A stretch of DNA of 64,000 bases from Lysobacter sp. 5GHs7-4 (GTDB lineage Bacteria; Pseudomonadota; Gammaproteobacteria; Xanthomonadales; Xanthomonadaceae), in contig NZ_CP089924.1 in assembly GCF_021284765.1 (NCBI RefSeq), forward strand, positions 2,498,001 to 2,562,000, read 5' to 3'. Of this stretch, positions 50,105 to 58,995 are shown piece by piece. Position 1 is the first letter of the stretch. Each line of letters begins with the position of its first letter. A program made the translations under genes and the position numbers. The notes under the pieces were generated by a model, which was given only the letters and a program-made list of their open reading frames with translations, was not told the DNA's origin and did not search any database.

Positions 50105-53100
50105 ATGAGCAGCAAACCCAAAGCCGCGAAACCGACCGCCAAGGCCGCCCCGAAATCCGCCACCGCCAAGGCGGCCGACAGCAAGCCGGTCGCCAAGCGC
50201 GCCGCCAGCCAGCCGCCCGCGCCCAAGAGCGAAGCGGTGTCGCTGGAACCGATCACCGCCGCGATGCGCAAGCGCCTGCCCAAGGCGCGCCACGCCGAGG
50301 CCGAGGCCTTCGCCCAGGCCTTCTACCGCCGCATGAGCGGCGACGAGCTGCCGCAGCACAGCCCCGACGGCTGGGCGGCGCTGGCCAGCGACTTCCTCGA
50401 GTTCGCGCGCGCGCGCAAGACCGGCAAGGCGCTGGTGCGCCTGTTCAATCCGACCCTGAAGACCCACGGTTGGGAGTCGGCGCACACCGTGCTGCAGATC
50501 GCCAACGACGACATGCCGTTCCTGGTCGACTCGGTCACCATGACCCTGGCCGAGCAGGGCATCGGCGTGCACGTGCTGGGCCATCCGGTGGTGACCTTCC
50601 GTCGCGACAAGGCCGGCAAGATCGTCGCCGTCGGCGAAGGCGTGGCCGAATCGCTGATGCACCTGGAGATCGACCGCCAGTCCGCCGAGGCCATGCCGCG
50701 CGTGCAGAAGGCGCTGGAAGCCGTGCTCGAGGACGTGCGCGCGATCGTGCGCGACTGGGCGCAGATGCGCGACAAGATGGGCGAGGTCGCGCAGGCCCTG
50801 GGCGGGCGCACGCTGCCGGTCGGCGACGAGGGCCGCCAGGAGGCGCAGGAGTTCCTGCGCTGGGCCGCCGACAACCATTTCACCTTCCTGGGTTACCGCG
50901 AGTACGAGGTGACCAAGAAGAACGGCCAGGAAGTGCTGTGCGCGGTGCCCGACAGCGGCCTGGGCCTGCTGCGCGGCCACGACGCCGGCAAGCCGCGCCC
51001 GCTGACCTCGCTGGCCGCGCACTACATGCCGCAGTCGGGTTCGGTCGATGCCTTGATCCTGACCAAGACCAATGCGCGCTCCACCGTGCACCGTCCCGGC
51101 TACATGGACTACATCGGCGTGCTCAGCTTCGACGCCGCCGGCAAGCCGGTGCGCGAGGAGCGCTTCATCGGCCTGTACACCTCCAGCGCCTACAACCGCC
51201 GCCCCTGGGACATCCCGCTGGTGCGCCAGCGCCACGCCTACGTGATGGAGCAGTCCGGCCTGTCGTCCGACAGCCATAGCGGCAAGGCGCTGCGCCACAT
51301 CCTGGAAACCCTGCCGCGCGACGAGCTGTTCCAGTCCGGTGGCGAGGAACTGCTGCGCACCTCCACGGGCATCCTCGGCCTGCAGGAGCGCGTGCGCAGC
51401 AAGCTGTTCCTGCGCCGCGACCGCTACGGCCGCTTCTTCTCCGGCCTGGTCTACATCCCGCGCGACCGCTTCAACACCGATGTGCGCCTGCGCATCGAGG
51501 CCATGCTCAAGCGCATGCTGCACGGCGAGCAGGTCGATACCACGGTGCTCATCGGCGAATCGCCGCTGGCCCAGCTGCACCTGATCGTGCGTCCGAAGTC
51601 GGGCGAGGCGATCCAGATCGACAACGCCGCGATCGAGGCCGAACTGGCGCAGATCGTGCGCGACCGCCGCGACGAACTGCGCGAGGCTCTGGTCGCGCGC
51701 CACGGCGAGGAGCGCGGTCTGGCCCTGGCCAATCAGTACGGCCGCGCGCTGCCGACCGGCTACGTCGACGAAGTGTCGGCCGCGGCCGCCGCCGACGACA
51801 TCGAGCACCTGGCCGCGCTCAGCGGTCCGGACGACCTGCGCCTCAACCTGCGCCGCGTCGGCACGGGCGAGGGCGGCCTGCGCTTCAAGTTCTACCGCCA
51901 GCACGACGACATTCCGCTGTCGGACGCGCTGCCGATGATGGAGAACATGGGTCTGCGGGTGATCTCCGAGCACCCCTACCGCCTGACCGCCGGCGACACG
52001 CCGCTGTACATCCAGGACTTCGAGGTCGAGACCGTCGGCGCCGACGTCGACGTGTCGCGCCTGGACGAGACCTTCGAGGACGCGTTCGGCCAGATCTGGC
52101 GCGGCAACGCCGAGAACGACGGCTTCAACCGCCTGATCCTGGCCGCCAACCTGTCCTGGCGCCAGGTCGCGATGCTGCGCGCGTACTGCAAGTACCTGCT
52201 GCAGGTCGGCGTGCCGTTCTCGCAGAGCTACGTCGAGGAAACCTTCTTCCGCTATCCCTTGCTGGCGCGACTGCTGGTGGAGCTGTTCGAGGCCCGCTTC
52301 GATCCGTGCACCGGCAAGGAAAGCAAGGCCGAGATCAAGGCCGGCATCGAGCGTCTGACCCAGCAGCTGCAGGCCCTGGCCGGCGGCGACGCGGCGGTGC
52401 TGGCGGCGTTGCAGCCGGTGATCGACGCGCGCAACGGCAAGCGCGAGCAGCAGGTCGACATCACCCGGTCCACCCTCAAGGGCCTGTTGGACCGCGTGTC
52501 CAGCCTGGACGAGGACCGCATCCTGCGCAGCTTCATCGGCGTGATCGACGCCACCCTGCGCACCAGCTACTACCAGCGCGCGGCTAACGGCGGCGAGCGC
52601 GGCTACGTCAGCTACAAGTTCGATTCGGCGCAGGTGCCGGACCTGCCCAAGCCGCGTCCGTACCGCGAGATCTTCGTCTACGGCCCGCGCGTGGAAGGCG
52701 TGCACCTGCGCTTCGGCCCGGTCGCGCGCGGCGGCCTGCGCTGGTCGGACCGCCGCGAGGACTTCCGCACCGAGGTGCTGGGCCTGGTCAAGGCGCAGAT
52801 GGTCAAGAACACGGTGATCGTGCCGGTCGGCTCCAAGGGCGGCTTCTTCGCCAAGCGTCCGCCGGTCGGCGGCGACCGCGACGCCGTGCTGGCCGAAGGC
52901 ATCGCCTGCTACAAGATGTTCATCAACGGCCTGCTCGACATCACCGACAACATCGTCGACGGCAAGATCGTGCCGCCGCGCGACGTGGTCCGCCACGACA
53001 ACGACGATCCCTACCTGGTCGTCGCCGCCGACAAGGGCACGGCCACGTTCTCCGACATCGCCAACGGCATCGCCGCCGAGCACGGCTTCTGGCTCGACGA

Positions 53101-55123
53101 CGCCTTCGCTTCGGGCGGTTCGGTCGGTTACGACCACAAGGGCATGGGCATCACCGCCAAGGGCGCCTGGGAGTCGGTCAAGCGCCACTTCCGCAGCCTC
53201 GGCCGCGACAGCCAGACCCAGGATTTCACCACCGTCGGCATCGGCGACATGTCCGGCGACGTGTTCGGCAACGGCATGCTGCTGAGCGAGCACATCCGCC
53301 TGCTGGCCGCGTTCGACCACCGCCACATCTTCCTCGACCCGAACCCGGACGCGGCGCGCACCTTCAAGGAACGCGACCGCATGTTCAAGCTGCCGCGTTC
53401 GAGCTGGGACGACTACGACAAGAAGCTGATCAGCAAGGGCGGCGGCGTGTACCCGCGTTCGGCCAAGTCGATCCCGCTGTCGCCGGAAATCAAGGCCGCG
53501 CTGGGCATCGATGCCGGCGTGAGCGCGATGAGCCCGACCGAGCTGATGAGCGCGATCCTCAAGGCACCGGTGGACCTGCTGTGGAACGGCGGCATCGGCA
53601 CCTACGTCAAGGCCAGCAGCGAGAGCAACGGCGACGTCGGCGACCGCGCCAACAACGCCCTGCGCGTGAACGGCAACGAGCTGCGCTGCAAGATGGTGGG
53701 CGAGGGCGGCAACCTGGGCCTGACCCAGCTGGGCCGCATCGAGGCGGCGCTGCACGGCGTGCTGCTCAACACCGACTTCATCGACAACTCGGCCGGCGTG
53801 GACACCTCGGACCACGAGGTCAACATCAAGATCCTGCTCAACGGCCAGGTCCAGACCAAGAAGCTGACCCTGCCCGAGCGCAACAAGCTGCTGGCCTCGA
53901 TGACCGACGAGGTCGCCGGGCTGGTGCTCAACGACAACTACCGCCAGAACCAGGCGATCAGCCTGATGGAGCGCATGAGCCTGTCGCGCCTGGGCTCCAA
54001 GCAGCACTTCATCCGCACGCTGGAATCGCAGGGCCTGCTCGACCGCCAGATCGAGTTCCTGCCCAGCGATGCCGAGATCGCCGAGCGCAAGGCGCGCGGC
54101 CAGGGCCTGACCCGTCCGGAACTGTCGGTGCTGCTGTCGTACTCCAAGCTGGTGGCGTTCCAGCAGTTGCTGGATTCGGACGTGCCGGAAGATCCGTACC
54201 TGTCCAAGGAACTGGTGCGCTACTTCCCCGAGCCGCTGCAGAAGAAGTACGCCAAGGCGATGGAGAACCACCGCCTGAAGCGCGAGATCATCGCCACCGC
54301 GGTCACCAACTCCACCATCAACCGCATGGGCGCGACCTTCCTGCTGCGCATGCAGGAAGACAGTGGCCGCACCCCGGGCGAGGTCGCCAAGGCCTTCACC
54401 ATCACCCGCGAAACGCTGGACGCGCGCGAGCTGTGGGCGCAAATCGACGCGCTCGACGGCAAGGTCGCCGAGGCTACCCAGATCGACGCCCTGCAGGTGA
54501 TCTGGAACCTGCAGCGTTCGTTCACGCGCTGGCTGTTGTCGCGTCCGGGTGCGATCCCGGACATCGCCACCGCGGTCGCGCGCTACCACGACGGCTTCAA
54601 GGACATCCGCGCCGGCAAGGGCATCCTCGGCGACGGCGAGCGTCCGGCCTACGAGGCCAGCTTCGCCGACTGGAAGGCCAAGGGCGTGCCGGTGGCGCTG
54701 GCCGACCAGCTCGCGGCGCTGCCGTACCTGGAGCCCAGCTGCGACGTGATCGAAGTGGCGCGCGAGCGCAAGCTCAAGCCGGCGGACGTGGCCAAGGTCC
54801 ACTTCCGTCTCGGCGAGGCGCTGCGCCTGCCGTGGCTGCAGCAGCAGATCGACGCGCTCACCGTGGACGGCCGCTGGCATGCGGTCGCGCGCGGCGTGTT
54901 GCGCGAGGAGCTGGGCACGCAGCAGCGCATCCTGGTCGGCCAGGTCCTGGCCATGCCGGGCGCCAGCGCCGAGGCCAAGGTCAAGCAGTGGCTGGAACGC
55001 GACGACGTCTCGCTGCGTTTCACCCTGGCCATGCTCAACGAACTGGCCGCGCAGAAGACCCTGGATTACCCGACCGCCTCGGTGGCGGTGCAGCGTCTGT
55101 CGCAGCTGGCGTCGCGCGGTTGA
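50105..55123 (+). CDS. NAD-specific glutamate dehydrogenase, large (~180 kDa) class
   Basis: The 1672-residue enzyme deaminates glutamate to 2-oxoglutarate with NAD, feeding the TCA cycle. The N-terminal half holds ACT-like regulatory domains. The catalytic part (about 840-1330) has PVARGGLRWSDRREDFRTEV, VGSKGGFFAKRPP and the Rossmann region VGIGDMSGDVFGNGML. Length is typical of the 160-180 kDa class seen in Pseudomonas, Caulobacter and xanthomonads. The first 48 residues are a low-complexity Lys/Ala/Pro tail. ATG 50105 is used over one 33 bases earlier because the family start fits and that ATG has no ribosome binding site. Confidence 0.96.
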   Translation: MSSKPKAAKPTAKAAPKSATAKAADSKPVAKRAASQPPAPKSEAVSLEPITAAMRKRLPKARHAEAEAFAQAFYRRMSGDELPQHSPDGWAALASDFLEFARARKTGKALVRLFNPTLKTHGWESAHTVLQIANDDMPFLVDSVTMTLAEQGIGVHVLGHPVVTFRRDKAGKIVAVGEGVAESLMHLEIDRQSAEAMPRVQKALEAVLEDVRAIVRDWAQMRDKMGEVAQALGGRTLPVGDEGRQEAQEFLRWAADNHFTFLGYREYEVTKKNGQEVLCAVPDSGLGLLRGHDAGKPRPLTSLAAHYMPQSGSVDALILTKTNARSTVHRPGYMDYIGVLSFDAAGKPVREERFIGLYTSSAYNRRPWDIPLVRQRHAYVMEQSGLSSDSHSGKALRHILETLPRDELFQSGGEELLRTSTGILGLQERVRSKLFLRRDRYGRFFSGLVYIPRDRFNTDVRLRIEAMLKRMLHGEQVDTTVLIGESPLAQLHLIVRPKSGEAIQIDNAAIEAELAQIVRDRRDELREALVARHGEERGLALANQYGRALPTGYVDEVSAAAAADDIEHLAALSGPDDLRLNLRRVGTGEGGLRFKFYRQHDDIPLSDALPMMENMGLRVISEHPYRLTAGDTPLYIQDFEVETVGADVDVSRLDETFEDAFGQIWRGNAENDGFNRLILAANLSWRQVAMLRAYCKYLLQVGVPFSQSYVEETFFRYPLLARLLVELFEARFDPCTGKESKAEIKAGIERLTQQLQALAGGDAAVLAALQPVIDARNGKREQQVDITRSTLKGLLDRVSSLDEDRILRSFIGVIDATLRTSYYQRAANGGERGYVSYKFDSAQVPDLPKPRPYREIFVYGPRVEGVHLRFGPVARGGLRWSDRREDFRTEVLGLVKAQMVKNTVIVPVGSKGGFFAKRPPVGGDRDAVLAEGIACYKMFINGLLDITDNIVDGKIVPPRDVVRHDNDDPYLVVAADKGTATFSDIANGIAAEHGFWLDDAFASGGSVGYDHKGMGITAKGAWESVKRHFRSLGRDSQTQDFTTVGIGDMSGDVFGNGMLLSEHIRLLAAFDHRHIFLDPNPDAARTFKERDRMFKLPRSSWDDYDKKLISKGGGVYPRSAKSIPLSPEIKAALGIDAGVSAMSPTELMSAILKAPVDLLWNGGIGTYVKASSESNGDVGDRANNALRVNGNELRCKMVGEGGNLGLTQLGRIEAALHGVLLNTDFIDNSAGVDTSDHEVNIKILLNGQVQTKKLTLPERNKLLASMTDEVAGLVLNDNYRQNQAISLMERMSLSRLGSKQHFIRTLESQGLLDRQIEFLPSDAEIAERKARGQGLTRPELSVLLSYSKLVAFQQLLDSDVPEDPYLSKELVRYFPEPLQKKYAKAMENHRLKREIIATAVTNSTINRMGATFLLRMQEDSGRTPGEVAKAFTITRETLDARELWAQIDALDGKVAEATQIDALQVIWNLQRSFTRWLLSRPGAIPDIATAVARYHDGFKDIRAGKGILGDGERPAYEASFADWKAKGVPVALADQLAALPYLEPSCDVIEVARERKLKPADVAKVHFRLGEALRLPWLQQQIDALTVDGRWHAVARGVLREELGTQQRILVGQVLAMPGASAEAKVKQWLERDDVSLRFTLAMLNELAAQKTLDYPTASVAVQRLSQLASRG

Positions 55124-55131
55124 GTTCCGCG

Positions 55132-55157
55132 TCCCTCTCCCGGTGGCGGGAGAGGGA
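55132..55157 (+). terminator. Palindromic hairpin after the glutamate dehydrogenase gene
   Basis: TCCCTCTCCCG and CGGGAGAGGGA form an 11-bp perfect stem with a 4-nt loop, 8 bases after the stop. It is the hairpin half of the CCTCACCCCAACCC repeat family used here as a 3' end. Confidence 0.6.
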
Positions 55158-55178
55158 CGATCTCGGTTTGATGCCTGC

Positions 55179-55260
55179 TTTGGGGTAGGAGCGGCGTAAG
55201 CCGCGACCGCGTAGCTTCGGCTAGCACGCGGGTCGCGGCTTACGCCGCTCCTACCCCAAA
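55179..55260. repeat. Perfect 30-bp inverted repeat, GTAGGAGCGGCGTAAGCC family
   Basis: Arms at 55179-55208 and 55231-55260 are identical inverses over 30 bases. The 22-base spacer contains a second small hairpin, TAGC-TTCG-GCTA. The unit lies between the glutamate dehydrogenase gene and nadK. The RNA form would be an unusually stable long hairpin. Confidence 0.85.
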
Positions 55261-55342
55261 GCATTCGTTCTGCGGAACCGCCGTCATCGGCATTTGTCTG
55301 GGCTCGGGTTATGCTGCGGTCGCCATCCGCCAGGATCCGCCG

Positions 55343-56113
55343 ATGACATCCACGCCCCGCATCGCCTTCCTCGCCAGTCCCATCGACGACGCGCAGCGCG
55401 CGCTCGCCGACCTGATCGCGCTGCACGGCCAGCACGAACCGGCCGAGGCCGACACCCTGGTTGCGCTGGGCGGCGACGGTTTCATGCTGCAGACCCTGCA
55501 TCGCTACGGCAGCCTCGGCAAACCCGTGTACGGCATGAAGCTGGGCACGGTCGGTTTCCTGATGAACCAGCTAGGCGACGGTTTGCTCGAACGTCTGGCC
55601 GCGGCCGAACCGGCGGTGCTGCGTCCGCTGGAGATGGTGGCGCTGACCGAGTCCGGCGCGACCGTGGGCTCGCTGGCCTACAACGAAGTCTCGCTGCTGC
55701 GCCAGACCCGCCAGGCCGCGCACCTGCGCATCGACCTCAACGGCCAGACCCGGCTGGACGAACTGATCTGCGACGGCGTGCTGGTGGCGACGCCGGCCGG
55801 CAGCACCGCCTACAACTTCTCCGCCCACGGCCCGATCCTGCCGCTGGGTTCCAGCGTGATCGCGTTGACGCCGATCGCCGCGTTCCGCCCGCGTCGTTGG
55901 CGTGGCGCCTTGCTCAAGGCGGACACCGAGGTGCGTTTTCGTGTGCTGGATCCCTACAAGCGTCCGGTCAGCGCGACGGCCGACTCGCACGAGGTGCGCG
56001 ACGTGGTCGAGGTGATGATCCGCGAGTCGCTGGACCGCACGGTGACCCTGTTGTTCGACCCCGAGCACAATCTCGAAGAGCGCATGCTGATCGAGCAGTT
56101 CACCAGCGGTTGA
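55343..56113 (+). CDS. nadK: NAD kinase
   Basis: The 256-residue enzyme phosphorylates NAD to NADP. The catalytic GGDG (in [17 protein letters not shown]) and the nucleotide-binding [18 protein letters not shown] are present. At about 256 residues it is shorter than the Escherichia coli enzyme (292), as is usual for xanthomonad and alphaproteobacterial types. The start at 55343 directly gives the family N-terminus ([13 protein letters not shown]). It is flanked on both sides by repeats and is probably transcribed alone. Confidence 0.93.
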   Translation: MTSTPRIAFLASPIDDAQRALADLIALHGQHEPAEADTLVALGGDGFMLQTLHRYGSLGKPVYGMKLGTVGFLMNQLGDGLLERLAAAEPAVLRPLEMVALTESGATVGSLAYNEVSLLRQTRQAAHLRIDLNGQTRLDELICDGVLVATPAGSTAYNFSAHGPILPLGSSVIALTPIAAFRPRRWRGALLKADTEVRFRVLDPYKRPVSATADSHEVRDVVEVMIRESLDRTVTLLFDPEHNLEERMLIEQFTSG

Positions 56114-56144
56114 GGCGGGCCATAGCGGCGCAGGCGCCGTGCCC

Positions 56145-56248
56145 TCTGTGGGAGCGGCGTAAGCCGCGATGGCTCCACGCGCGGTGAGACTTGCCCACGG
56201 GCCGAGACCTGCCCATGAGGGAATTGCGGCTTACGCCGCTGCCACAGA
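56145..56248. repeat. GTAGGAGCGGCGTAAGCC-family inverted repeat
   Basis: Arms of 23 bases at 56145-56167 and 56226-56248 match with one mismatch (TCTGTGGGAGCGGCGTAAGC and its inverse). The ~58-base spacer includes two direct GCCCA-containing segments. It fills the gap between nadK and the nucleotidase gene. Confidence 0.8.
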
Positions 56249-56312
56249 AATCACCAGCGGTACCCGTCACGCGTCGCAAGCGTTGAGACCCCGCACGAGG
56301 CACAATAGCCGC

Positions 56313-57218
56313 ATGCCCGACCGCGACGCCGACCCCCTGATCGTAGCGATCTCCTCGCGAACCCTGTTCGACATGGAGGAGAGCCACCAGCTGTTCGAGC
56401 GCGAGGGCCTGGACGCGTACGCCAGCTTCCAGCGCCAGCACGAGGACGATCTGCTGGCGCCGGGCATCGCCTTCCCGCTGGTGCGCAAGCTGCTCGCGCT
56501 CAACGAGGGCGCGCCGTCGGAAGCGCCGCGGGTGGAGGTGATCCTGATCTCGCGCAATTCCGCCGACAGCGGCCTGCGCATCTTCAACTCGATCGCCCAC
56601 CACGGGCTGTCGATCAAGCGCGCCGCCTTCAGCAACGGCGCACCGCCGTTCCCCTACATCAAGCCGTTCGGCGCCGATCTGTTCCTGTCGGCCAACGCCG
56701 AGGACGTGCGCAACGCGCTCAGCGCCGGCGTCGCCGCCGCCACGCTGTTGCCGGCGAAGGCGCCGCAGCAGCGCCACGACCAACTACGCATCGCCTTCGA
56801 CGGCGACGCGGTGATCTTCGACGACGAAGGCGAGCGCGTGTCGCGCGAGGGCGGTCTGGCCGCGTTCGCCAAGCACGAGCGCGAGCACGCCGGCGAGCCG
56901 CTGTCGGGCGGCCCGTTCCGCGGCTTCCTGGACGCGCTGCACCGTTTGCAGGCGGCGTTCCCGATCGGGCCGGACGCGCCGATCCGCACCGCGCTGGTCA
57001 CCGCGCGCTCGGTGCCGGCGCACGAGCGGGTGATCCGCACGCTGCGCGACTGGGGCATCCGCCTGGACGAGGCGCTGTTCCTGGGCGGCCGCGCCAAGGG
57101 CCCGTTCCTGGAAGCCTTCGGCGCCGACATCTTCTTCGACGATTCCGAGCACAACATCGTCTCGGCGCGCGATCACGTCGCCGCCGGCCACGTGCCGCAC
57201 GGCGTCGCCAACCGCTGA
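56313..57218 (+). CDS. 5'-nucleotidase, cytosolic type I (cN-I) family
   Basis: The 301-residue cytoplasmic protein matches the 5_nucleotid family known from animal cN-I and a set of bacteria. Signatures include VAISSRTLFDMEESH (about 10-24), the HAD-like RIAFDGDAVIFDDEGE (about 153-168), and the acidic FFDDSEHNI (about 281-289). It probably dephosphorylates nucleoside 5'-monophosphates (AMP, IMP). ATG 56313 leaves the family N-terminus intact. Its position next to nadK suggests a link with nucleotide balance, but the two are separated by a repeat. Confidence 0.88.
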   Translation: MPDRDADPLIVAISSRTLFDMEESHQLFEREGLDAYASFQRQHEDDLLAPGIAFPLVRKLLALNEGAPSEAPRVEVILISRNSADSGLRIFNSIAHHGLSIKRAAFSNGAPPFPYIKPFGADLFLSANAEDVRNALSAGVAAATLLPAKAPQQRHDQLRIAFDGDAVIFDDEGERVSREGGLAAFAKHEREHAGEPLSGGPFRGFLDALHRLQAAFPIGPDAPIRTALVTARSVPAHERVIRTLRDWGIRLDEALFLGGRAKGPFLEAFGADIFFDDSEHNIVSARDHVAAGHVPHGVANR

Positions 57219-57236
57219 GCGGTCGGCGCGCGCGCC

Positions 57237-57797
57237 TCAGGGCGCCGCGGTCTGGGGCTGGCCCAAGGGCAGGCGGATGTCGCTGAGCTTCCAGCTCAAG
57301 CCCGAACGCGTGAGCACGAACACCACCGGCTCGCCGTCGGCGTTGGCGACCGTGGCGGTGAAGCGCGAGGGCGATTCGTAACCGTACTTGGCGTCCTTGA
57401 GCGGATCGGCCGGCACGTTGGGCGCATACACGTCCTGGCCGCGACCGCCGCCGCCGAGGCGGTTGTAGAAATTGCGGCCTTCCAGCACCGCGCCGATGCC
57501 GACCGGTGTGGCCAGCGCATCGACCGCGCCGCCGGCCAGTCCGCCGGCCAGGCGCAGGGCGAGGGCGCCGAAGGGGTTGGCCTGCATCTCGACGCCGGCC
57601 TCACGCACCAGGTAGTCCTGCACCTGCGCCTTCAGGCTCAGGCGCAGCGCCGGGAAGTCGACGTGCTTGTTCAGCGCCGCAGTGTCTTGCTCCTGCACGG
57701 CTTTGCGGATCGCATTGACGGTCAGGTAGGGGCCGGCCGCGACGTAGCCGAGCAGCAGCGCCAGCGCCAGGACGAGCAGGGCGATCCACTTCTTCAT
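57237..57797 (-). CDS. DUF2939 family membrane-anchored protein
   Basis: The 186-residue product begins with one transmembrane segment (MKKWIALLVLALALLLG) followed by YLTVNAIRKAVQEQDTAALNKHVDFPALR, the core of DUF2939. A Gly-rich middle and a C-terminal beta part (VVFVLTRSGLSWKLSDIRL) complete it. The family is predicted to face the periplasm; no function is known. It converges with the nucleotidase gene, leaving 18 bases between stops. Confidence 0.87.
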   Translation of the reverse strand: MKKWIALLVLALALLLGYVAAGPYLTVNAIRKAVQEQDTAALNKHVDFPALRLSLKAQVQDYLVREAGVEMQANPFGALALRLAGGLAGGAVDALATPVGIGAVLEGRNFYNRLGGGGRGQDVYAPNVPADPLKDAKYGYESPSRFTATVANADGEPVVFVLTRSGLSWKLSDIRLPLGQPQTAAP

Positions 57798-57878
57798 GCC
57801 GGGACTTCCGCGCGACGGGCCTTCAGCTTAACGCCGGGGCCCGGGGCTTGCTTGAACACCGGCCTGTCGGCTTTGCAC

Positions 57879-58035
57879 TAGGAGCGGCGTGAGCCGCGAC
57901 CGAGCACCTGCCGCCACGTCGCAAGCCGGGATACGCAATGTAGGAGCTACGTAAGCTGCGACCGAGCATCTACGGCCATCGCGAAGTCACGGTACGGTCT
58001 GGGAGACGGCGTGAGCTGCGACTCGAATCGTCAAG
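57879..58035. repeat. Three direct diverged half-units of the GTAGGAGCGGCGTAAGCC family
   Basis: Units begin at 57879 (TAGGAGCGGCGTGAGCCGCG), 57941 (TAGGAGCTACGTAAGCTGCG) and 58000 (TGGGAGACGGCGTGAGCTGC), about 60 bases apart and in the same orientation, unlike the inverted copies at 55.2 and 56.2 kb. The first two share ACCGAGCA after the unit. Confidence 0.75.
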
Positions 58036-58078
58036 TCGCCTTGGCCCGGCTGGCGGCGCTCGATCGTAACCAAGAGCA

Positions 58079-58110
58079 AATCCCCCTCAATCCCCCTTTT
58101 TCAAAGGGGG
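58079..58110. repeat. C5T3/A3G5 hairpin repeat
   Basis: AATCCCCCTCAATCCCCC then TTTTTC and AAAGGGGG; stem CCCCCTTT/AAAGGGGG at 58092-58110. It is a relative of the hairpins at 22142-22160 and 22224-22244. Confidence 0.7.
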
Positions 58111-58216
58111 AGGCCGTGGTGCGGTGAGTGCGGATTCGCCGTCGCAGCTTGCGCAGCTCCGACCCTCTAAACGAAGCGGCGAACGGCGTGGGCGCAGCGC
58201 CTACCCAAGGCGCCGC

Positions 58217-58903
58217 TCAGAACTCCAGGTCCAGCGCGGCGCACAGGTAATCGGTGAACGGCGCCAGGCCGGTGAGGTCGGTTTCCAGCGCCTTCAGCAG
58301 GCGCGGGCCGGTCATGGTCTCGTCGTCGATCGCGCGCAGGGCGACGAAGTTCTTGCGGCGCAGATCCTGCGCGAACTCGAAATCGTCGGGGAAGCCGCGC
58401 GGCATCCGCACCAGCATTTCGTCCTCGTCCAGGTCGAAGCGGCGACGGAACTTGGGCTCGTGCGCGGCCGCCTTCCAGCTGCCCGGGTTGTCGAGAATGA
58501 AATGGCGGATGCGCCGCAGCGTGTCCGATTCCGGGTGCCACAGGCCGGAGGCGATGAAGCAGTTGCCGGGCTGCAGGTGGATGTAGAACGACGGCGCCTC
58601 GACTTGCCGCCCGCGCTCGTGGAACAGGCGCGCGCCTTGCCAGGTCTTGTACGGGGTCTTGTCGTTGGCGAAGCGCGTGTCGCGCTGGATCCGGAACAGC
58701 GAACCGCCGACGGTCTTGGGCTCGGCGCGGTAATGCTCGCTCACGCCCGCCAGTACCGGTTGCAGGTCGGTGAGCAGGCGCTGGAACGGCGCCCGCACCT
58801 GCTCGTCGTACTCGGACTTGTGGGCCTGGAACCACTCGCGCTCGTTGTGGCGCGCCAGGCCGCGCAGGAACTTGAAACTGGCGTCGGAAAAATAGCGGGC
58901 CAT
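58217..58903 (-). CDS. DUF2461 family protein (TIGR02453)
   Basis: The 228-residue cytoplasmic protein has the family's aromatic N-terminus (FKFLRGLARHNEREWFQAHK) and the conserved RIQRDTRFANDKTPYKTW block at about 90-107. It ends with FTDYLCAALDLEF. The family is widespread in bacteria and fungi with no proven function. ATG 58903 gives the standard length. The gene is preceded on the same strand by exonuclease I, 92 bases away. Confidence 0.9.
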   Translation of the reverse strand: MARYFSDASFKFLRGLARHNEREWFQAHKSEYDEQVRAPFQRLLTDLQPVLAGVSEHYRAEPKTVGGSLFRIQRDTRFANDKTPYKTWQGARLFHERGRQVEAPSFYIHLQPGNCFIASGLWHPESDTLRRIRHFILDNPGSWKAAAHEPKFRRRFDLDEDEMLVRMPRGFPDDFEFAQDLRRKNFVALRAIDDETMTGPRLLKALETDLTGLAPFTDYLCAALDLEF

Positions 58904-58995
58904 GGGGGCTGGGGCAAGGAGTGAGTGGAGAGGGGTGAGGAGCGAGTGGGCAAGACTAGCACCCCTGCCTTCGCTCACTTTTCACTACGCAGCGC

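Larger units (their letters stand above)
57798..58216. other. 419-bp gap filled with repeats
   Basis: No gene is seen. The region holds three direct half-units of the GTAGGAGCGGCGTAAGCC family and one C/T-A/G hairpin. A GC-rich stretch (about 58110-58216) without recognisable features follows, before the DUF2461 gene 3' end. Confidence 0.6.

Noticed and set aside
50030..55501. Very long minus-strand open frame opposite the glutamate dehydrogenase gene (also 16585-19554 plus opposite sucA, and others)
   Set aside because: High GC at third positions opens antisense frames; these translate to low-complexity Arg/Ala/Val/His/Gln text with no domain signals, while the opposite strand encodes recognisable enzymes.
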